From the NCBI GenBank assembly GCA_019639135.1, contig JAHBSL010000004.1:1-64000 (forward strand): DNA of 64,000 nucleotides, read 5' to 3'. Source of the DNA: Acidobacteriota bacterium. GTDB lineage: Bacteria; Acidobacteriota; Blastocatellia; Pyrinomonadales; Pyrinomonadaceae. How positions within the stretch are numbered: position 1 is the first letter of the stretch; the number at the start of each line of letters is the position of its first letter. Positions 44,897 to 53,614 of this stretch are shown here, piece after piece. The notes beneath the pieces were generated by a model, which saw only the letters and a program-made list of their open reading frames with translations, was not told the origin of the DNA and did not search any database. The translations under genes were made by a program, and so were the position numbers.

Positions 44897-45223
44897 TCAG
44901 ATGATCGGGTCTTCGGTTTCGGGGGCGTTCATGAAATAGCGGACGGCGTAGTATTCGAGCGAGCCGTAGACCCCGAGCGTAAGGACGGTCAGCATGGTCG
45001 AGAGTTCGGTTGGCTCGAGGTGGATGTAAAGCGTTGTGCAGAGAAGGATCGTGAAGATGTGCATATGGAGGCGAAACAGCTTTTCGTAAGCCGAGTCGGC
45101 AAGCCATTTGGCGACATTGCGGACGCGGCAGAGGCCATAGAAATTCACCGGGATCATAATGGCCGCCCAAAGCACATTAACCGCGATCAAGATCAGCGAT
45201 ACATAATATAAGGTATCCTGCAT
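44897..45223 (-). CDS. Small membrane protein of unknown function
   Basis: A 108-residue polytopic protein with three or four hydrophobic helices (about 5-28, 49-68, 74-95). The basic cytosolic loop CRVRNVAKWLADSAYEKL lies between helices 1 and 2. It ends with an acidic tail. A GGGAGATC-like ribosome site precedes the ATG. It is isolated between repeat-rich gaps, and no family was recognised. It probably sits in the inner membrane. Confidence 0.62.
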   Translation of the reverse strand: MQDTLYYVSLILIAVNVLWAAIMIPVNFYGLCRVRNVAKWLADSAYEKLFRLHMHIFTILLCTTLYIHLEPTELSTMLTVLTLGVYGSLEYYAVRYFMNAPETEDPII

Positions 45224-45640
45224 ATGATCTCCCTTTCGACAGCATTATAGCTCAGTTTGCTCCGGGCGGAAGCGGCGAAGCCGCGAGGCAGTCGTCAGAA
45301 GTCAGTTGTCGGTTGTCAGATTCCGGATTCCAGATTCCAGATTCCGAACTCCGTATTGGAAGAAACGCCCTTGCTTACGCGCGGGCTTGTGCATTGGCGG
45401 CCGGCTGAAGCCGGGACTCAGAACGACGAGCTAAAAGCTCGCACTCCGAACTCTGCATTGGATGGTAAGCCCTTGCTTACGCGCGGGCTTGTGCATTGGC
45501 GGACGGCTGAAGCCGGGACTCAGAACGGCGATTCGCCATTCATCATTCATCATTCACAATTCATAATTCATCATTCCGTTAAGCCCTTGCTTACGCGCGG
45601 GCCTCTGCATTGGCGGCAACTCTCGCAACCCTCGCAACTT
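45224..45640. repeat. Mosaic of hairpin-forming dispersed repeats
   Basis: Three copies of GCCCTTGCTTACGCGCGGGC start at 45367, 45469 and 45583. The first two extend identically for about 59 bp except for one base. Each copy contains an AAGCCC/GGGCTT or GCCC/GGGC arm pair, and copies 1 and 2 also carry a CCGGCT-GAA-GCCGG hairpin. A GAGCT-AAA-AGCTC hairpin lies near 45428. ATTCATCATTCA-like (45538-45578) and TTCCAGATTCC-like (about 45325-45350) runs complete the mosaic. This resembles REP-type repeats of Acidobacteriota; no gene is present. Confidence 0.75.
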
Positions 45641-46096
45641 TTATTTCCCGTAGATGGCTTCGAGGAGGTGTTGGCGGCGGGGGAAGTGCATAAAGATGCC
45701 GATGATGCCGATGATGAACCAGAAGAAAAAGTACTGGTAGCCGAAGGCGATGGCGAGGACGAAGCCCATCAGCGAGATGGATTCGCAGACGGCGCAGGCG
45801 ATGATGAGGCCGGTCTGGACGTAGCTCATCTTGCGTTCGAGAATGGCCTGTTCCTGTGCCCGCTTTCGCAGGAAGAACGAGACGGCGATGTTCAGGAAGG
45901 CGAGGATGCCGAACATCAGAACGAGCAGCGGATTTTCGCCGAGCATCGGCTGGAGCGGCGGGTTCAGTATACCGGGGCGGATGACAAAGACCATCCCGAA
46001 GAACATCACCTGAGACATCAGGAGCACAAGCCAGAGGATCATCATCGTCCGGAAGCGGGCGTCAACTTCGGTTGTATCGTGCTGCATAGCGATCAA
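45641..46096 (-). CDS. Four-helix membrane protein of unknown function
   Basis: A 151-residue protein with four hydrophobic helices (about 17-38, 57-76, 90-108, 112-132) and a short basic tail. The stretch [20 protein letters not shown] at the first helix is reminiscent of small integral membrane partners of transporters. It overlaps the end of the ABC exporter gene by 4 bp, so it is co-transcribed and could modulate the exporter. No family name is assigned. Confidence 0.68.
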   Translation of the reverse strand: MIAMQHDTTEVDARFRTMMILWLVLLMSQVMFFGMVFVIRPGILNPPLQPMLGENPLLVLMFGILAFLNIAVSFFLRKRAQEQAILERKMSYVQTGLIIACAVCESISLMGFVLAIAFGYQYFFFWFIIGIIGIFMHFPRRQHLLEAIYGK

Positions 46097-47838
46097 TCGG
46101 TGGCGGCGATCTCCTCCTGCAGGAGCTGCCGCTGATAGAGGTCGGCATATTCGCCGCCGAGAGCGAGAAGCTCTTCGTGGGTGCCGCGTTCGATTATACG
46201 CCCGCGGTCAAGCACACAGATAATGTCGGCATCGCGGATGGTCGAGATGCGGTGCGAGGCGATGAGCGTTGTCCGGCCCGAGCGGACCTCGCGGAGATTG
46301 CGGAGTATCGCCTCCTCGGTCTGCGTATCAACGGCCGATAGCGAATCGTCGAGTATCAATATTCGCGGGTCGCGATAGACGGCACGGGCGATGGCGGTCC
46401 GCTGTTTCTGTCCGCCGGAGAGTGTTATGCCGCGTTCGCCGACGAGCTGTTCGTATTGGTTCGGGAAGCCGCGGATGTCCGAGGCAAGGCCGGCGATCTC
46501 GGCCGCCTTTTCAATGGAGATCCTGCTCTCGGCGTCCTGCTCGGAGCCGAACGCGATATTTGCGGCGAGCGTATCGGAAAAGAGGAACGTCTCCTGCGGG
46601 ACAAATCCGATCGCCCGGCGGAGCTGCTCGAGCGGATAGTCGCGTGCCGGGCGGCCGTCGATGAAGAGAGTGCCTTCGGGCGCATCGAGGAGCCGCGGGA
46701 TGAAGTTGAGCAGCGTCGATTTGCCGCTGCCGGTTCGTCCAACAAATGCCGCCGTTTGGCCGGGCTCGATCTTCAGGCTGATGTCCGCGACGACCGGCTT
46801 GCCGTTATAGCCGAAGGTCAGGCCGCGAAACTCGATGCCGCCGCGGATCGGGGGCTGCTCCTTCGTATCGGGCGAGTCTTTGATCGTCGGCTCGGTCTCA
46901 AGCACTGCATTGAACCGCTTGAGGCTGGCGGTGCCCCTTTGATAAAGATTGACGACGTAGCCAAGGGCGATGAGGTACCAGATCATCCGCTGCAGATAGA
47001 GGATGAAGGCGGTGAAATCGCCGGCCGTTATTTCGCCCTCGACCGCCATCGGAACGCCGACCGCGACAATGATAACGAACCCGAGCCCGATGAAAAAGAA
47101 GAGCAGTGGCCGCATTGCCGCCGAGAACTTAACGAGCTGAAGATTTCGCGTGGCGTATTCTTCATTAAGCCGCTCGAACTCGGCGATCTCCGTTTCCTCG
47201 CGGGCATAAGCCCGGACGACGCGGACGCCGGAGATGTTCTCCTGAGCACGGGCGGTGATATCGGAAAAGAACTCCTGTATCTTTTCAAAGCGAACGTGGA
47301 TCTGCTGGCCGAGGAACTTGACCGTAAGCGAAACGAGCGGCAGCGGGATGAGCATCAGAAGCGTCAGCTTGACGGAGATGTTGAAAAGTATCGGGAGCGT
47401 GATCGCGAGGGCAAAAACGGCCTGGAAAGTATAAAGGATCATCGGGCCGACGATCTGGCGGACGGCCGCAAGGTCGTTGGTCGCCCGGGCCATCAGGTCG
47501 CCGACGCGGGTGTTCTGAAAAAACTCGAGCGGCTGATGGACGACCGCGGCGTAAAAATCGCTCCGCATATCGTACTCGATATGCCGCGAGGTATTGATCA
47601 GCAATCGCCGCTGCCAGAAGAGAAAGATGCCGCTGATGCCGTTAGCGCCGAGGATTATAAGCGGATAGTAAATGGCCTTTTCCCAGGTGACGCCCGAGCC
47701 GAGGTCATCGACCGCCATTCCGACCAGCGAAGGCACCATCAGGCCGAAGCTCATAGAGCAAAGAATGAAAAAGATGCCGGCGGCGATCGGCCATTTGTAG
47801 GGGCCGAAATAGCGGGCAAATTTGCGGATCTCTTCCAT
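46093..47838 (-). CDS. ABC exporter (fused membrane and ATPase domains)
   Basis: A 581-residue half-transporter of the MsbA/multidrug type. The six-helix membrane domain occupies about 15-310. The nucleotide-binding domain has Walker [10 protein letters not shown] (about 367), Q loop [11 protein letters not shown], signature LSGGQKQR, Walker [13 protein letters not shown] and H loop ASHRIS. It functions as a homodimer at the inner membrane, exporting lipid or a hydrophobic compound. It lies between a lipoprotein gene and the small membrane protein in one orientation, suggesting an operon of three. Substrate unknown. Confidence 0.93.
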   Translation of the reverse strand: MEEIRKFARYFGPYKWPIAAGIFFILCSMSFGLMVPSLVGMAVDDLGSGVTWEKAIYYPLIILGANGISGIFLFWQRRLLINTSRHIEYDMRSDFYAAVVHQPLEFFQNTRVGDLMARATNDLAAVRQIVGPMILYTFQAVFALAITLPILFNISVKLTLLMLIPLPLVSLTVKFLGQQIHVRFEKIQEFFSDITARAQENISGVRVVRAYAREETEIAEFERLNEEYATRNLQLVKFSAAMRPLLFFFIGLGFVIIVAVGVPMAVEGEITAGDFTAFILYLQRMIWYLIALGYVVNLYQRGTASLKRFNAVLETEPTIKDSPDTKEQPPIRGGIEFRGLTFGYNGKPVVADISLKIEPGQTAAFVGRTGSGKSTLLNFIPRLLDAPEGTLFIDGRPARDYPLEQLRRAIGFVPQETFLFSDTLAANIAFGSEQDAESRISIEKAAEIAGLASDIRGFPNQYEQLVGERGITLSGGQKQRTAIARAVYRDPRILILDDSLSAVDTQTEEAILRNLREVRSGRTTLIASHRISTIRDADIICVLDRGRIIERGTHEELLALGGEYADLYQRQLLQEEIAATD

Positions 47839-47847
47839 TGCGGGCGG

Positions 47848-48558
47848 TTACTGCTGCGGGTTTGCCTCGCGGGCCATCGCCATCTGAAGCTGGCGGTAAA
47901 GCTCTTGCTCGGTCACTTTTTTGAGATCGGGCGGAAGGGCGAAAAGCGACGCGTCGGCCTCGAGTTTGACCTCGTGAAGCTCCGTCTTCATTTGAAGCGT
48001 GCGCTCGCTGCCGGAGACAGAGTAGAACTCGTGGCGGACCGGCATCTTGAGCTCCGGGTCATAAAAGACGATCGCCTCCGAGCCGTCGCGGCGGTCGATG
48101 CGGACGGAGTATTTATCGAGTCCGCCTTCTTTGCCAAGGCTTTCAAATTCGGCAAAGCTCCGCTGCGAGAGCAGCCAACTCGTGATCTCAGACATGCCGA
48201 GGTGCTCACCGGGCGAGCCCGATTCCCTTTCGGCGTAAATGCTCATCGCGGGAAAGATAATGGTCTCACGATCGCCGGAGATCAGCGTCAGTTGGAGCGG
48301 CGTGCCGAGCCGGTGATCGGTCCGGCGGAGTTCGCCGCTGCGGGCTATGAATGAGGTGCGCTCAACGCCGCCGGCGGTCATCACGATCTTTGCCTGATAG
48401 GTCGTCGGTTCGGATATCTCGAACGGAAATTCGCCCGAGGTTTGGGCGCCCGTAGAAGTCGAATTAGAGTTGCCGCCGCCCGGGCCGGAACAGGCACTAA
48501 GCAACAAAAAGAAGACTATATATATAGGTAAGGCTTTCGCCGCGGTTGACAAATTCAT
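47848..48558 (-). CDS. Putative lipoprotein, LolA-like fold possible
   Basis: A 236-residue lipoprotein. The signal sequence ends in the lipobox LLSAC (Cys23), followed by a Gly/Ser/Asn/Thr linker. The mature part has alternating strands (TYQAKIVMTAGGVERTSF, REAHFDV-like HEVKLEADASLFALP) reminiscent of LolA/DUF4412-type beta shells that hold lipid, but this is only a resemblance. It precedes the ABC exporter by 9 bp, so a joint role in envelope transport is possible. Divergent from the SGNH hydrolase. Confidence 0.66.
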   Translation of the reverse strand: MNLSTAAKALPIYIVFFLLLSACSGPGGGNSNSTSTGAQTSGEFPFEISEPTTYQAKIVMTAGGVERTSFIARSGELRRTDHRLGTPLQLTLISGDRETIIFPAMSIYAERESGSPGEHLGMSEITSWLLSQRSFAEFESLGKEGGLDKYSVRIDRRDGSEAIVFYDPELKMPVRHEFYSVSGSERTLQMKTELHEVKLEADASLFALPPDLKKVTEQELYRQLQMAMAREANPQQ

Positions 48559-48606
48559 GTGACTCGCGAAATTTTATCATATCGGCCTTGCGGGCCGCTT
48601 TGGACG

Positions 48607-49365
48607 ATGAGCCTTAACCGTTGGCAAATGAAATACCTGACGGCGGCGGTGCTTCTGGCACCCGTTTCGCCCGCGCTTTATGCCCAGGGACTTTATGCCC
48701 GGTGGCGGATCGGGGTACTGCCGCCGGCGGGCGGGCCGAACACCGGCGTTGTGAACGAAGCCGAAAGCGGTGACGAGCCGGCGAGCCTTTTGGTGATCGG
48801 CGAATCGACCGTTGCGGGGCTCGGGGCACGCGATCATGAGCGAGCGTTGACGGGACAGTTTGCACGGCACCTGAGCCGCCATGTCGGGCGGCCGGTGGAA
48901 TGGCACGTCGTCGGTAAGAGCGGCGTTACGACGCGGCGGACGATCGACGAACTCCTGCCGCAGGTGCCCGAACGGCGGTTCGACTATGCACTCGTCGGGC
49001 TCGGCGGAAACGACGTGCTCAAGCTCTCAAGCCCGAAGAAATTTCGCCGCGATATGACCGAGTTCCTCGGCTTGCTTCACGAGCGGACGAGTCGGCCAGT
49101 GACCTTTCTATCGAACTGCCCGATGATCGGGATGTCCACCTCGATACCGCAGCCGATCAAGGGCATTCTCTGGGAACTCTCGAAAACTCACGACGCGAAT
49201 GTCCGCGAGCTGACCGCCGCGATGGAACGCGTTTTCTATTACCCTCAGCCGCGTGAACTAAATCTTGAAGGCTTTTTCGCCGATGGCGTTCACCCCTCGG
49301 AAAAAGGCTATGCCGACTGGGCCGAAGCGATGATGGAATACTTCGCCGCGAACCACGAATGGTAG
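48607..49365 (+). CDS. SGNH/GDSL-type hydrolase
   Basis: A 252-residue protein if started at ATG 48607; a GTG at 48559 would reach into the divergent gene's start. An N-terminal hydrophobic segment (YLTAAVLLAPVSPALYAQG) could be a signal or anchor. Block I is VIGESTVAGLGA with the catalytic Ser near 68, Block III GGND (LVGLGGNDVL), and Block V DGVHPSEKGYADWA with Asp and His. Such enzymes deacylate lipids or glycans at the envelope. It overlaps the following nuclease gene by 7 bp. Confidence 0.82.
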   Translation: MSLNRWQMKYLTAAVLLAPVSPALYAQGLYARWRIGVLPPAGGPNTGVVNEAESGDEPASLLVIGESTVAGLGARDHERALTGQFARHLSRHVGRPVEWHVVGKSGVTTRRTIDELLPQVPERRFDYALVGLGGNDVLKLSSPKKFRRDMTEFLGLLHERTSRPVTFLSNCPMIGMSTSIPQPIKGILWELSKTHDANVRELTAAMERVFYYPQPRELNLEGFFADGVHPSEKGYADWAEAMMEYFAANHEW

Positions 49366-50822
49366 AACCTGATTCACTTCGCGAGTTGCTGAGCGCACGG
49401 GTCGAGTGGCTCGGGGTGTTTGAGGACGGGGCGGTGGTGACGCTGCGGAGCGATGAGGTCGAGCTTGAGGAAGCGGCGGGGCGATGGCGTTTCGGGTTTT
49501 TTGCGCGGGATGGTTTTCGGGTACGGCGGCTCATCGGGGCGAGGGCGGATGGAGTGGAGCTTGAGGTTGATCTTGCAAGCGGGCTTGGGGCGAGCCGCGA
49601 AACGCTTCGGCTGATACCGCGGCAGAGTGCGGCGGAGCTCGGGCTTGAGGTCGAGCTGGCGAGGCTTGAGCGAGCCGGGAAGATCGCCCGAGCGGCGTCC
49701 GAGGAACGTGAGGCTCAGGTCCGCAAGGTCGCGCTTGCGGCATATAACGGAAGGCTGGCGAACATAACGCTCGCCCTCGGCAAGGCCGAAGAGGCGGTGC
49801 TGGCGGATGTCACCGGCCGGATGAGCCACGAGGCACTGCTCGCGGCGGCGATCAAGCGGCTCGATGAGCTTCGGTCGAGAAAAAAGAACCCGCTTGACCG
49901 CATTGCCATCGCCGGCGAGAAGCGGCAGATCGCGAGGGTAAGAAAGCTCGCCGCATTGCTCCGACCGGGTTATCGGAATTCGCTTGAGCTTCTGACCTGG
50001 ACCGACCGCGACGAGGCCGAGACCATCGGGCGGATGCAGATACCGAACCTCGCCGAGCTATGGCGTGAAAAGCCGGGCAAGCTCGCGCTTCCGGATGAGC
50101 TTGTGCCCGGCGAACTGGCCGCCGAGGTGCTCGAACGCTCGCCGGACAATATCGACATCATCTATTCGCGGCACGGCGAGACGCTCCGCTTCCGCGGGCT
50201 GCCGTTTTTGCGAACGCGGAGGCTCGGCGGAAAGGAGCATGCATGGTTCGGGCTCTGGCGGCAGCGAAGGCCGCTAAATGAGGAAACGCGGGCGGCCTTT
50301 CACGACATGCTCGACCTGCTACACCGCAATCGCGACCCCGAACCCGAAACGCCGCGTCACGAGCTTTACAGCCTGCGGCCCGAGGCCTGGATCGAATCGA
50401 CGCTCCGCCGCGACATCCGCCGGCTTGACGGCAATCTGATCCTCGCACCGGTCTATAACCAGTTTCGCTCGGCGGGCGAACGCATCGACCTGCTAGCACT
50501 TCGCCGCGACGGTCGGCTGGTGATCATCGAGCTAAAGTCGCAGCCCGACCGCGACAGCGTTTTTCAAGCGGCCGATTACTGGCGGCGGATCGAGCTCCAG
50601 CGTCGCCGGGGCGTGCTCCGGGCGGCCGGTCTTTTTGGCCCGCGTGAGATAGCCGACCGGCCCGCACTCATTTACATCGCCGCTCCCGCACTCTCATTTC
50701 ACCGCGAGCTCGAACGCTTCGCCGCCGCCCTTCTCCCCGAGATCGAAATGTGGCAGTTCGTCCTCCACTCCAACTGGCGCCGAGAGATAAAGGTCATCGA
50801 CAGAAAGATCTTGTCAGGTTGA
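49359..50822 (+). CDS. PD-(D/E)XK nuclease-domain protein of unknown architecture
   Basis: A 487-residue protein with an unassigned N-terminal ~340 residues, very rich in Arg, Glu, Ala and Leu and largely helical. The C-terminal domain (about 345-485) has the nuclease core NQFRSAGERIDLLALRRDGR and VIIELKSQPDRDSVFQ, that is Asp near 377 and ExK near 390, followed by QAADYWRR. This is the NucS/RecB-like PD-(D/E)XK fold. The N-terminal region includes FEDGAVVTLRSDEVE and a helical repeat. It overlaps the SGNH hydrolase by 7 bp. DNA repair or defence are both possible; no helicase or methylase adjoins. Confidence 0.7.
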   Translation: MVEPDSLRELLSARVEWLGVFEDGAVVTLRSDEVELEEAAGRWRFGFFARDGFRVRRLIGARADGVELEVDLASGLGASRETLRLIPRQSAAELGLEVELARLERAGKIARAASEEREAQVRKVALAAYNGRLANITLALGKAEEAVLADVTGRMSHEALLAAAIKRLDELRSRKKNPLDRIAIAGEKRQIARVRKLAALLRPGYRNSLELLTWTDRDEAETIGRMQIPNLAELWREKPGKLALPDELVPGELAAEVLERSPDNIDIIYSRHGETLRFRGLPFLRTRRLGGKEHAWFGLWRQRRPLNEETRAAFHDMLDLLHRNRDPEPETPRHELYSLRPEAWIESTLRRDIRRLDGNLILAPVYNQFRSAGERIDLLALRRDGRLVIIELKSQPDRDSVFQAADYWRRIELQRRRGVLRAAGLFGPREIADRPALIYIAAPALSFHRELERFAAALLPEIEMWQFVLHSNWRREIKVIDRKILSG

Positions 50823-50836
50823 AATGTTGGCTATCG

Positions 50837-51859
50837 CTATGCGATGCGGTAGGTGCGGCCGTCGTTGTGTGTGGCGACGAGCGAGAAAAATGCAGAGTTG
50901 GGGTGCTCGATCGGCGAAGCAAAGGCAATTGTGCCGAATTGAAACAGGGCTTTGTGCCAGCGGTCTTTCGGAAACTTTACGACCTCGGTCAAATTGTCGT
51001 CGCGGTCAACGCAGTAAATGGCCGCGACGTTCTCTTTTTGTGCCGGTGCGTCTTCGGCGGTCGTCCCGAAGAGAAGGTTGTCGCCGACCTTGCGTGAGTA
51101 AAAGACCGTTCCCGAGACCTTGCCCAAAACCTTCCGTTGGCCCGATTCGCGGTCGAGCCTGATGATCTCGTTCTCGCGATACTCGGCATCGGTGCCATAG
51201 TAGATGGCGTCCGGAGTGAAAAGAGCGCTTACGGCTCGCCAACTCTCGTCGCCGCCGCCGATCTGTTCTAGCGAATTAAAGCCGTCGCGGCTTCTAAGCA
51301 TCCTGCATTCCGGGTCGGCATCGCCCGTCAGGCAAACGAGTGAGCGGTCAAAAGGATCGAGATAAATTCCGTGGATGTGGCGTATTTCGCCATTCCCGAA
51401 CTTATAGGCCGTTTCAAGTTCATCGCTTCCCGGCGTAAAGCGATAGATACGCATTTCTCCGCGTTCGGCGTTGTCAAGATACTCTCCGAAATAGATATTT
51501 CCATCGTCGGCCAAGGCAGCGGCGGAGCGAAGAACGCGACAAGGCCTTTCTAGACCTTTGAGTTCGCGATACTCACCATCCTCGGTCAAAACGCCGACCG
51601 ACTTGTCGAAGGTAACAAAGATCTCGCCATTCGGCAGCGGCAGTAGATTCGAGACCATGAAGCGGAAAAGCCGCTGGGCAAGCCGCGAACGGCTGGCCAT
51701 TTCCTTCCAGCCCGGAGCGGCGATCTTGCCTATCCTTTTAAGCTCGCCGCCGATCTCCTGACATTCAAATATTTCGTTACGGCGAGAGAGCAAGTACCGC
51801 CCGTGTTCCGACCATTCGACAACGTAGCCTTTAAGCGATGGGATAATTTCAATCCTCAT
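50837..51859 (-). CDS. Beta-propeller-like protein
   Basis: A 340-residue cytosolic protein that reads as a repeated four-stranded blade pattern (NGEIFVTFDKSVGVLTEDGEY, DGNIYFGEYLDNAERGEMRIYRF, DAIYYGTDAEYRENEIIRLDRESG), typical of a six- or seven-blade propeller. The ATG at 51859 has GGAG 7 nt upstream and overlaps the carbamoyltransferase stop by 4 bp; an in-frame start 34 codons earlier would add a Cys/Arg-rich tail of poor quality. It belongs to the cluster 50837-54586; its role there is unknown. No signal peptide. Confidence 0.65.
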   Translation of the reverse strand: MRIEIIPSLKGYVVEWSEHGRYLLSRRNEIFECQEIGGELKRIGKIAAPGWKEMASRSRLAQRLFRFMVSNLLPLPNGEIFVTFDKSVGVLTEDGEYRELKGLERPCRVLRSAAALADDGNIYFGEYLDNAERGEMRIYRFTPGSDELETAYKFGNGEIRHIHGIYLDPFDRSLVCLTGDADPECRMLRSRDGFNSLEQIGGGDESWRAVSALFTPDAIYYGTDAEYRENEIIRLDRESGQRKVLGKVSGTVFYSRKVGDNLLFGTTAEDAPAQKENVAAIYCVDRDDNLTEVVKFPKDRWHKALFQFGTIAFASPIEHPNSAFFSLVATHNDGRTYRIA

Positions 51860-53604
51860 TTTGTTTCTCCGGCGTCCGGCTTTTTGCAAAAAAACGAGCC
51901 GATGACAAGCACATCCATTCGTGTCCGAAGATAGCACTCGATCGCTTCCGAAGGTTTGCATACGATGGGCTCGTTCTCATTAAAGCTTGTATTAAGGATA
52001 ACGGGAATTCCCGTCTTGCGGTCAAATGCGGTAATGAGATCGTAATATAAAGGATTCTCAGTCCGGCTGACCGTTTGGAGTCTTCCGGTGTCGTCAACGT
52101 GGTTGACCGCCGATAGGCGTTCGCGCCATTCCGGTTTGATCTTATAGACGTGAAGCATGAAGGGCGAAGGGTGGTCGTGTTCGAAGAGATCGGTCTGCCT
52201 TTCGGCTAGCACGCTAGGGGCGAAAGGCCTGAAGGCCTCGCGGTGCTTGATGCGTGCGTTGAGAATGTCCTTCATATTCGGAAAGCCGGGATGGGCGAGG
52301 ATCGAGCGGTTCCCGAGTGCCCGCGGCCCCCATTCCATACGTCCCTGAAACCAACCGACGACCATTCCATTTTTGATCTCTTCGGACGTTCGGTCAAGCA
52401 GTTCGTCGCGGGTCAACTCTTGGAACTCAAGGTCATACTTTGAGAGTTCGTTCCTGATCTCGTCGTCCGAATATTCGTCACCGAGGTAGGAATTTTCCAT
52501 CTTCCACCGGACGCCTTCTTTAAGTACGGAATTGCTCACATACAAGGCGGCACCGAGTGCGAGGCCATCGTCTCCGGCGGCGGGCTGAATGCACGTCTCG
52601 CGAAAGGGCGTCTCGGTCAGCAATTTGCCATTGGCAACCGAGTTCAAGGCGCAGCCGCCGGCCATCGAAACGCGCGTAACCGGAACTTCCTTGTGCAGCA
52701 AACGCAGAAGGTGCATATACCGATCCTCAAAGACGCGTTGAAGCCCAAAGGAAATGTCCTCGTCACGTTTCGTGATCTCCGAATGCCGTTCACGCGGCTC
52801 TCCGAACGTCTTGATGAAAAGGTCCGAGTAAAGACGGTGAACGATCATCTCGCCATTTTCGTTGATCTCCATCCCCTGATTCGCACCGAAGGGAAGAAAG
52901 TAATCGGGGTTGAGGTCAAAGCCTTTCTCGGTTGGGATAACGGCACGCTCAAAGAAATCCCGATACGTGTCCTCGCCTAGCGGGGCAAGGCCCATCACCT
53001 TGCCTTCGTCGCCATACTTTCCGTAGCCGATGAACTGGCAAACGGCGGTATAAAAGGTCCCGAGCGAATGAGGAACGAAAACCTTGCGGATCGGGCGGAT
53101 CTCGTTACCCTCGCACTCGGTAAACAGACAGGAAACGAAGTCTCCGGAGCCGTCTATGGTTATTCCCGCCGAGTGTTCCCACTCGGAAGCAAAATAAGCG
53201 CTTGCGGTGTGTGCAAGGTGATGCTCGACGTTGTGCTGCTTGAACCGCAAACTCGCTTTATCAACTCCGCAATGGTCGGCGATCATGGTCTCAAGGTCGT
53301 CAAAGGCCTTGCTCTTGCGGCGGATCGAGGCAAGATTCAGCAGCTTCGCAGGGTTGCGGATGGCGAACTCCAGCTTCTTATGCAGATTGGCGGACGAGTC
53401 ACGACCAACGGCAACATGCTCTACGTCAGAGAGGTTCAGCCCTGCGATCTCGAGACAACGGGTTATCGAGAGTGCCGGAAATCCCGCAAAATATTTAATG
53501 CGGTTAAGGCGCTCTTCTGCAATGGCGGCGACGGGAATGCCATCTACGACCACAGACGCGGACGACCCCGCGTGATTGGAGTTGATTCCTAAAATTACGC
53601 TCAT
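51856..53604 (-). CDS. NodU/CmcH-family carbamoyltransferase
   Basis: A 582-residue O-carbamoyltransferase, which uses carbamoyl phosphate and ATP to carbamoylate a hydroxyl of a sugar, polyketide or antibiotic intermediate. The N-terminal kinase/Kae1-like domain is seen at ILGINSNHAGSSASVVVDG, FKQHNVEHHLAHTASAYFASEW (metal/carbamoyl-adenylate His residues) and SMAGGCALNSVANGKLL. The C-terminal domain has GRMEWGPRALGNRSIL and REAFRPFAPSVL. Length and motifs fit NodU/CmcH/TobZ. The methyltransferase upstream and propeller downstream, all minus, suggest tailoring of a glycan or natural product. Confidence 0.92.
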   Translation of the reverse strand: MSVILGINSNHAGSSASVVVDGIPVAAIAEERLNRIKYFAGFPALSITRCLEIAGLNLSDVEHVAVGRDSSANLHKKLEFAIRNPAKLLNLASIRRKSKAFDDLETMIADHCGVDKASLRFKQHNVEHHLAHTASAYFASEWEHSAGITIDGSGDFVSCLFTECEGNEIRPIRKVFVPHSLGTFYTAVCQFIGYGKYGDEGKVMGLAPLGEDTYRDFFERAVIPTEKGFDLNPDYFLPFGANQGMEINENGEMIVHRLYSDLFIKTFGEPRERHSEITKRDEDISFGLQRVFEDRYMHLLRLLHKEVPVTRVSMAGGCALNSVANGKLLTETPFRETCIQPAAGDDGLALGAALYVSNSVLKEGVRWKMENSYLGDEYSDDEIRNELSKYDLEFQELTRDELLDRTSEEIKNGMVVGWFQGRMEWGPRALGNRSILAHPGFPNMKDILNARIKHREAFRPFAPSVLAERQTDLFEHDHPSPFMLHVYKIKPEWRERLSAVNHVDDTGRLQTVSRTENPLYYDLITAFDRKTGIPVILNTSFNENEPIVCKPSEAIECYLRTRMDVLVIGSFFCKKPDAGETK

Positions 53605-53614
53605 GAAAACGAGT

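Noticed and set aside
45244..45300. tRNA-like segment (TATAGCTCAGTTTGCTCC)
   Set aside because: A D-arm-like string only; no anticodon arm, T arm or acceptor pairing could be drawn.
45257..46135. A 292-codon plus-strand open frame
   Set aside because: Its first half is the repeat mosaic (three near-identical copies) and the rest is antisense to the small membrane protein gene.
46456..48354. A 632-codon plus-strand open frame
   Set aside because: It is antisense to the ABC exporter and lipoprotein genes, which have full domain evidence; its Arg/Asp-rich composition is that of a GC-rich shadow frame.
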